NCBI RefSeq assembly: GCF_013367775.1
Contig: NZ_CP055157.1
Span: 4,514,596-4,578,595, forward strand
Length of the DNA: 64,000 nt
DNA from: Microbulbifer sp. YPW1
GTDB lineage: Bacteria; Pseudomonadota; Gammaproteobacteria; Pseudomonadales; Cellvibrionaceae
Reading direction: 5' to 3'
In this document: positions 60,201 through 64,000 of the stretch, in pieces
Layout of the letters: every line of letters starts with the position of its first letter
How positions within the stretch are numbered: the first letter of the stretch is position 1
Position numbers and translations under genes: made by a program
The notes under the pieces: generated by a model
What the model was told of the DNA's origin: nothing
Seen by the model: the letters and a program-made list of their open reading frames with translations, nothing else
Databases searched by the model: none

Positions 60201-61229
60201 GTTCGGGCCTCTGACCTGCAGCGTGAGATCCCCCCCATTGACACCAGGGTTCAGCTGACCGCGTGTGCGGTTATCAACGCCCGCGTGAAAGTGGCAGGAA
60301 CCACAGGCCTGCACGCCATCACTGCCCACTTGCATGTCCCAGAAAAACGACTTGCCCAGAACCTCTGCAGCGTACCGCCCGACATACTCCTGTAGCGGTA
60401 CTGGTACACCGGCCACATCCTCTTCCTCGCGGAAAAAGTCTTCTTCATTGATGGGCGCTTCGAGCTCGGTAACCGGCTCACCATCCTCATCAAGAAGCTG
60501 CCCCAGTCCATTGATAGCGGATTCCGCAACCACAGTCCTGTCTGGCGGAATACGCGGATCCGCAGTAAAACCAGCAAAGCCCAGCTGGTTGCGCAAGAAG
60601 AAATTGTTCGGGTTGGTTACTACCAGCGAACCTTGCGGGGCCCCGATACAGGGATTTGCCAGAGAGTATGGGTGCTGAAGCTGCGCGAAGATCTCTGCAC
60701 ATTGAAAAGGGTTCTGCTGACACTGGGCGATGGCATCCAGAATGTCCTGCAGAGATGGCGTCGGCAATGGGCAGGCAACCAAGGCTCCGATAACCGACCG
60801 GAGCTCAGTCGGTGCGTTGAACTCGTCCGTTGCCACAGTTTCATCGGGATCAAACAGGGGGCCAGGTAGATCCCAGCTAATCTCCCCATCGGACGTGCGC
60901 CGGCGCAGCGGCTGGCCGGTGAGAAAGTTGTAATCCAGGGGCCAGACGTTAAGTGCCGGCATCTCTACACCAAATCCAGGCCGCCGCTCTACTGGCTGAT
61001 AAGGGTTTTCCAGCATCTGATACAACTCTTTCCAAAGCGGCGCCTGCTTCAGCGATCCCGCCGGACTGAGCTCTATCTCGACTTCAACGGGAAGCTCCAT
61101 CGGTGTAACCGGAGTCTGCAGGGTATCTCCCGGTTCTGAATGTGCGGGCCTTCCCGCCATTGCTAATACGGTGATTGCCAGCCCGGTAACAATACCCGAC
61201 AGGCCCACCAATCTGATCCTGGATGCCAT
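57267..61229 (-). CDS. Giant di-heme cytochrome c peroxidase-superfamily protein (1320 aa)
   Basis: 1320-residue exported protein (signal peptide 1-31, AHSEPGD). Two c-type heme motifs are seen: CGSCH at Cys309 and CMLCH at Cys785, 476 residues apart (about 170 in MauG/BCCP). [21 protein letters not shown] near residue 430-450 is the di-heme peroxidase domain signature. A C-terminal [20 protein letters not shown] (His1123) is the family's distal segment. Twenty cysteines are present, 16 beyond the hemes, suggesting many disulfides. Long acidic insertions separate the parts. It could be a peroxidase or a MauG/SACCP-like surface oxidase; substrate unknown. ATG 61229 follows GAGAGG. It heads the operon. 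Confidence 0.8.
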   Translation of the reverse strand: MASRIRLVGLSGIVTGLAITVLAMAGRPAHSEPGDTLQTPVTPMELPVEVEIELSPAGSLKQAPLWKELYQMLENPYQPVERRPGFGVEMPALNVWPLDYNFLTGQPLRRRTSDGEISWDLPGPLFDPDETVATDEFNAPTELRSVIGALVACPLPTPSLQDILDAIAQCQQNPFQCAEIFAQLQHPYSLANPCIGAPQGSLVVTNPNNFFLRNQLGFAGFTADPRIPPDRTVVAESAINGLGQLLDEDGEPVTELEAPINEEDFFREEEDVAGVPVPLQEYVGRYAAEVLGKSFFWDMQVGSDGVQACGSCHFHAGVDNRTRGQLNPGVNGGDLTLQVRGPNENVVPSDFPFHKRIDPDVVGDGMDPAIVLSDANDVMSSMGVSEFKLFNDIVLGSFSPAYNGVTALLPDDGTPMPDPVPVNQGLRRVEPRNTPTFHGAAFNFDNFWDGRARFNFNGGSVFGPSDPQFHIFIEDELGELVGATNGHIDDELEEEDPEAAEQPVRIKFSSLGSQAVGPPLSEFEMSFLGRNWPKIGKKLLQAGVTPLANQLVATDDSRLGPFSNQGGSVCTALGRATAVDKPGLCVSYPELIELAFASDFWDVDDMHLAGAECDDPFDAYCLSIAAGAADSADTNQFTQMEANLSLFFGLSVQAYESLTIPDDSPADRFFDMNPNAGHGVGEPGDQAVLFPTLVPDLMDDGELNNSVPIPTTGELVLIPDDPSTPEYDGFGPDEVFGFDIFAGANLTAALPAGSPRNPIHTITTESGEEVEIAVGSNPFTRSAKCMLCHLGAEQTDHSINVAHGLLKNDAEFEYPTPPQVADNNPVNIFLDGLLPAPEPSGGFRAVGGLILAEETTEGAAQDAVEVEPRNFATFDDPATPWDDRVIAQPSNFAFGDQGVYNIGLRPSAEDIGRGGDDPFGWPLSLSALTLKNIGGPMYEPCDSSTDVCVMANFDPFDLEATFEETGDGEVFPGTSHTVQSINPGFERSPINPLMPEYMVPWLHGLPAGELHPQIDELAGMVPNTLTPPNGGPAIEFPEVLFGADQHCGLYDPAQFGSGPPNFGWGPSIGDPDDSACPTNQSGVAGNMDWPVHGTWPVPNRVIRDGTFKAPPLRNVALTGPYFHTGSYLTLRQVVDFYVRGGDFPITNAENRDPNINDLMNQSFSFGRTNSIDGDFDSLIDFGFLQGYFADALPDPVYRYDAMPDTDHPITPEYATPEDAKVALVKFMISLTDPRVAYERAPFDRPEIFVPIDGEAPENTGGRQQLLDMSGVPCGEGSAGICFRHIPAVGAGGNATPVSGFLGVTNNPNADCISEISHFCR

Positions 61230-61594
61230 AACTCGTACCTCTCCTTGGTAACGAATTCTCTCTAAACGAAACCGAATAAAAAACAATCAATCCGTACAAA
61301 ATAGAATAGAGGAGATCAAACATTAACCACTGGAAAGGTCATTAGCGAGGCGCCACTGTTTAATCAGCCGGCGTTCCCGACGCCAAACGGGTTCAAGTGG
61401 TGAAGATTCAGTGCGAGCCACGAGTTGCAAGAAGTGACAACTCAGGAGATCAGATAAATGGAGATTCGGAATCGAAGGAATGGCCGGCGGGGAAAAGGTT
61501 TTCTGGCCAAGGAGGTATCATGACGGAAGCAGTGATGTCATTGGCGGCACACGAGCATGACCGCCAACGACAATCGTAAGCAGGGCGTGGGTAT
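61230..61594. other. Intergenic region between the di-heme gene and aroC
   Basis: About 365 bases. The part next to the di-heme gene (61250-61325) is AT-rich and presumably holds its promoter. A mini-ORF with a strong ribosome-binding site lies near 61520. No T-tailed terminator for aroC is seen. Confidence 0.4.
61520..61579 (+). CDS. Possible 19-residue mini-ORF
   Basis: ATG 61520 follows AAGGAGGT by three bases (61509-61516) and opens a 19-codon frame to TAA 61577-61579. It lies antisense between aroC and the di-heme gene. Only the strong Shine-Dalgarno supports it, and codon support is impossible at this length. Confidence 0.2.
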   Translation: MTEAVMSLAAHEHDRQRQS

Positions 61595-62692
61595 CTACTG
61601 GATACCCGCCGGTATCTTCAGGCCAAAATCCACGTCACCGTTCTGCGCGCGCTGACGCATCACATGGTCGATCAGCACCAGCGCCATCATTGCCTCGGCG
61701 ATCGGCGTTGCGCGGATACCAACACAGGGATCGTGACGCCCTTTGGTGACTACCTCAATGGGGTTGCCATTGGTATCCAGGCTCTTGCCGGGAATACGCA
61801 GGCTGGAGGTAGGCTTGAGCGCGATATGTGCGATCAGCTCCTGACCGCTGGAAATACCCCCCAGTACGCCACCGGCATTGTTGGACTGGAAACCTTCCTG
61901 GGTAATTTCATCGCGGTGTTCGGTGCCCTTCTGCTCCACCGAGGCAAAGCCCGCACCGATCTCCACACCTTTTACCGCATTGATACTCATCAGCGCGTGG
62001 GCCAGGTCCGCATCCAGGCGATCGAAGATCGGCTCGCCGAGACCGGCGGGCACGCAGCTGGCATGCACGGAAATGCGCGCACCAATGGAGTCGCCCTCCT
62101 TGATCAGCGCCTGCATGTAATCTTCCATCTCTGGCACTTTCGATGCATCCGGACAGAAGAACGGGTTCTGATCCACCTGGGACCAGTCGAGACTCTCCAC
62201 CTTGATGGGCCCCAGTTGGGACAGGTATCCGCGCACTTCGATTCCGAACTGCTGCTTCAGCCATTTCTTGGCAATTGCACCCGCCGCAACCCGCATGGCG
62301 GTTTCGCGCGCGGAAGAACGGCCACCACCGCGGTAATCGCGCAGGCCGTATTTGGCCCAGTAGGTATAGTCGGCGTGGGCCGGGCGGATCTGTTCGGCAA
62401 TATTGGCGTAGTCTTTGGAGCGCTGGTCGGTATTCTCGATCAGCAGGCCGATGGGCGTACCGGTGGTTTTGCCTTCAAACACACCAGAGAGGATTTTGAC
62501 CTCATCGGCTTCGCGGCGTTGGGTGGTGTAACGGGATGTCCCCGGCTTGCGTCGATCCAGCTCCAGCTGGATTTCCTCGGCGGTGATTTCCAGTCCCGGA
62601 GGGCAACCATCCACAATGCAGCCCAGCGCGGGGCCGTGGCTCTCGCCAAAAGTGGTTACACAAAACAGCTTGCCAAAAGTGTTGCCCGACAT
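61595..62692 (-). CDS. aroC: Chorismate synthase AroC
   Basis: 365-residue FMN-dependent enzyme making chorismate. [18 protein letters not shown] at the N-terminus, [19 protein letters not shown] around residue 120, and the C-terminal [18 protein letters not shown] signatures are all present. Size is normal. It is the last enzyme of the shikimate pathway and precedes tryptophan synthesis. A nested palindrome lies between it and prmB. Confidence 0.96.
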   Translation of the reverse strand: MSGNTFGKLFCVTTFGESHGPALGCIVDGCPPGLEITAEEIQLELDRRKPGTSRYTTQRREADEVKILSGVFEGKTTGTPIGLLIENTDQRSKDYANIAEQIRPAHADYTYWAKYGLRDYRGGGRSSARETAMRVAAGAIAKKWLKQQFGIEVRGYLSQLGPIKVESLDWSQVDQNPFFCPDASKVPEMEDYMQALIKEGDSIGARISVHASCVPAGLGEPIFDRLDADLAHALMSINAVKGVEIGAGFASVEQKGTEHRDEITQEGFQSNNAGGVLGGISSGQELIAHIALKPTSSLRIPGKSLDTNGNPIEVVTKGRHDPCVGIRATPIAEAMMALVLIDHVMRQRAQNGDVDFGLKIPAGIQ

Positions 62693-62794
62693 ATCCGGTA
62701 TTCCCTACCTCTAGTCAATTATTCGTTGAAGGGGGCGCATTATAGAGGATTCCGTGGGCTTAGGCTTGGGGTAAAACAGTGAACTGGACGCGAA

Positions 62795-62908
62795 GGTGAC
62801 GATACCGGGTGCAGCCTTGTGAGACCTTCTAAAACAGGGATGTTTTAGAAGAGCCCCCAGGGATGGGTTCACGGCGTGTCTCACAAGGCTGCACCCGGTA
62901 GCGTCACC
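62795..62908. repeat. 114 bp nested palindromic element
   Basis: Outer inverted arms of 30 bp (62795-62824 and 62879-62908) match with a single mismatch. Inside, a perfect 11 bp hairpin (CTTCTAAAACA 62826-62836 / TGTTTTAGAAG 62841-62851) has a GGGA loop, followed by a conserved-looking AGCCCCCAGGGATGGG segment. The element lies wholly in the aroC-prmB gap, and on either strand it would fold as one long cruciform or RNA. It may be a repeated, mobile or regulatory element. Confidence 0.85.
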
Positions 62909-62934
62909 GCCACCAAACCTGCAGGAGAAGCAAA

Positions 62935-63867
62935 CTAACTAGACGCACCCGCCTCAAACATTTCACGACAGGCCAGCAAATCTTCACGCGTCAGCACAAA
63001 CACCCCGTGGCCGCCATCCTCCAGCTCCGGCCAGAAGAACGGCACCCGCGGATAGGCCTCCTCCAGCGCTTCCCAGCTGTTGCCCACCTCGCACACCAGC
63101 ACACCTTCCGGCTGCAGGTAGTCCGGTGCCTCCAGCAACAGGCGACGGGTGAAATCGAGTCCGTCGTCGCCGGAGCCCAGCGCCAACCCCGGCTCCGCGT
63201 GATATTCCGCTGGCATCTCCGCCAGATCCCGCGCATCCACATAAGGAGGGTTACTGACGATCAGGTCGTAACTGCAGCCCTTCAGGCCCGCAAACAGATC
63301 CGACTGTACCGCCCGCACCTCATCATTCAGTTGATGGTTGTTGATATTGATCTGGGCCACTTCAATGGCATCGGGAGAGATATCACTGACATCCACCCGT
63401 GCCCCGGGAAAGGTCTCCGCACAGGCGATACCGATACAGCCGCTGCCACAACAGAGGTCAAGGATCGCCAGCGGCTCCTGCTGCAGCCAGGGCTCGAAAC
63501 GATGGCGAATCAGCTCGCCGATGGGGGAACGGGGCACCAGCACCCGTTCGTCCACATAGAACGGAAGATCGCAGAACCAGGCCTCATTGGTGAGATAGGG
63601 AGACGGCAGGCGCTGCTCTACCCGTTTATCCAGCAATTCCATCACCGCGCGACGCTCGTCCATGGTCAGGCGTGCCTGCAGGATCTCCGGCTTGCTATCT
63701 ACCGGCAGGTGCAGCGCATGGGTCACCAGCAGCACCGCCTCGTCCCAGGCGTTGTCAGTTCCGTGACCAAACCACAGGTTTTCCTCATTAAAGCGGCTGG
63801 CGCCCCAGCGTACATAGTCCAACACGGTGCACAATTCGTGCAGATTGGACTCACGTTTCTCTATCAT
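62935..63867 (-). CDS. prmB: Ribosomal protein L3 N5-glutamine methyltransferase PrmB
   Basis: 310-residue SAM methyltransferase modifying glutamine of ribosomal protein L3. DLCCGSGCIGIAC (137-149) is the SAM loop and NPPY (206-209) the catalytic motif binding the glutamine. The N-terminal FAGHGTDNAWDEA-like segment (FGHGTDNAWDEA here) is characteristic of PrmB against PrmC. ATG 63867 follows GAGGAATC. It lies upstream of aroC on the same strand, with the nested palindrome between. Confidence 0.93.
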   Translation of the reverse strand: MIEKRESNLHELCTVLDYVRWGASRFNEENLWFGHGTDNAWDEAVLLVTHALHLPVDSKPEILQARLTMDERRAVMELLDKRVEQRLPSPYLTNEAWFCDLPFYVDERVLVPRSPIGELIRHRFEPWLQQEPLAILDLCCGSGCIGIACAETFPGARVDVSDISPDAIEVAQININNHQLNDEVRAVQSDLFAGLKGCSYDLIVSNPPYVDARDLAEMPAEYHAEPGLALGSGDDGLDFTRRLLLEAPDYLQPEGVLVCEVGNSWEALEEAYPRVPFFWPELEDGGHGVFVLTREDLLACREMFEAGASS

Positions 63868-64000
63868 TAGCCTGATTCCTCGAATTTTGGCGCTTTACTA
63901 CCGCTACACAAAGGCTTAGGGTAGCGCACCCTTCGGAGTCTCCGTGACTCCTCTGTGCCGCCGGGTTACCGGCGATATCGACGCCCCATCATCTCCAGTG
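63868..64000. other. Right-end non-coding stretch
   Basis: The last 133 bases upstream of prmB include imperfect palindromes near 63930-63955 but no frame I can assign. A neighbouring gene may start beyond the window. Confidence 0.3.

Noticed and set aside
57267..61229. The giant di-heme gene as a fusion or frameshift artefact
   Set aside because: A single uninterrupted frame carries the peroxidase signatures in the expected order, with one signal peptide.

Overview
The window is a 64 kb, GC-rich, densely packed chromosomal stretch from a marine-type gammaproteobacterium. I infer a member of the Cellvibrionales/Microbulbifer neighbourhood. The reasons are the Pseudomonas-like order metZ-purF-cvpA-SPOR-folC-accD-trp-truA-fimV-usg-asd-leuBDC, a marine compatible-solute operon, and many families typical of that group (DUF2069, DUF3301, TIGR04219 barrel, YihY, the VC2487-type glycosyltransferase). 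No tRNA, rRNA, CRISPR array, prophage or insertion sequence was seen. This is core genome with a few accessory modules.

Left part (1-22.7 kb): small functional pairs and operons. These are a DUF2279 protein cut by the window edge; a membrane-anchored FMN glutamate-synthase-like protein with a CPA1 Na+/H+ antiporter; a PA0069-type radical SAM protein followed by a GIY-YIG protein; an SDR; a DUF3301/DUF1653/saccharopine-dehydrogenase-like group; a PAP2 phosphatase with a VC2487-type glycosyltransferase; a long acyl-CoA dehydrogenase; a polysaccharide deacetylase; a glycine-zipper/PepSY/PhoP/PhoQ envelope-sensing operon; a cystine-type symporter; yihY overlapping a TlpA-like lipoprotein gene; and arsC-wrbA-DUF2069-sppA with overlapping or closely spaced genes.

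Middle (22.9-33.7 kb): a three-gene operon that appears to make and break down glucosylglycerate (MpgP-type phosphatase, glucosyl-3-phosphoglycerate synthase, GH13_18 phosphorylase). It faces a two-gene MFS transporter operon. Next come a TgpA-like transglutaminase, a DUF58 protein and MoxR in one minus-strand operon.

Right-centre (33.7-54.5 kb): the conserved biosynthetic block on the minus strand. It covers methionine (metZ, asd), purine (purF), folate (folC), fatty acid (accD), tryptophan (trpFBA), tRNA pseudouridine (truA), polar hub FimV, a catalytically altered Asd paralogue, and leucine (leuCDB) with a divergent LysR regulator. Intrinsic terminators are visible after purF, the trp genes and fimV.

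Right end (54.6-64 kb): a small outer-membrane barrel and a bidirectional terminator. Then comes the most unusual part: a three-gene secreted module of a 1320-residue di-heme peroxidase-superfamily protein, a parvulin-type lipoprotein and an FKBP_N/Ig-like protein with no prolyl isomerase domain. aroC and prmB follow, separated by a 114 bp nested palindrome that looks like a structured repeat element.
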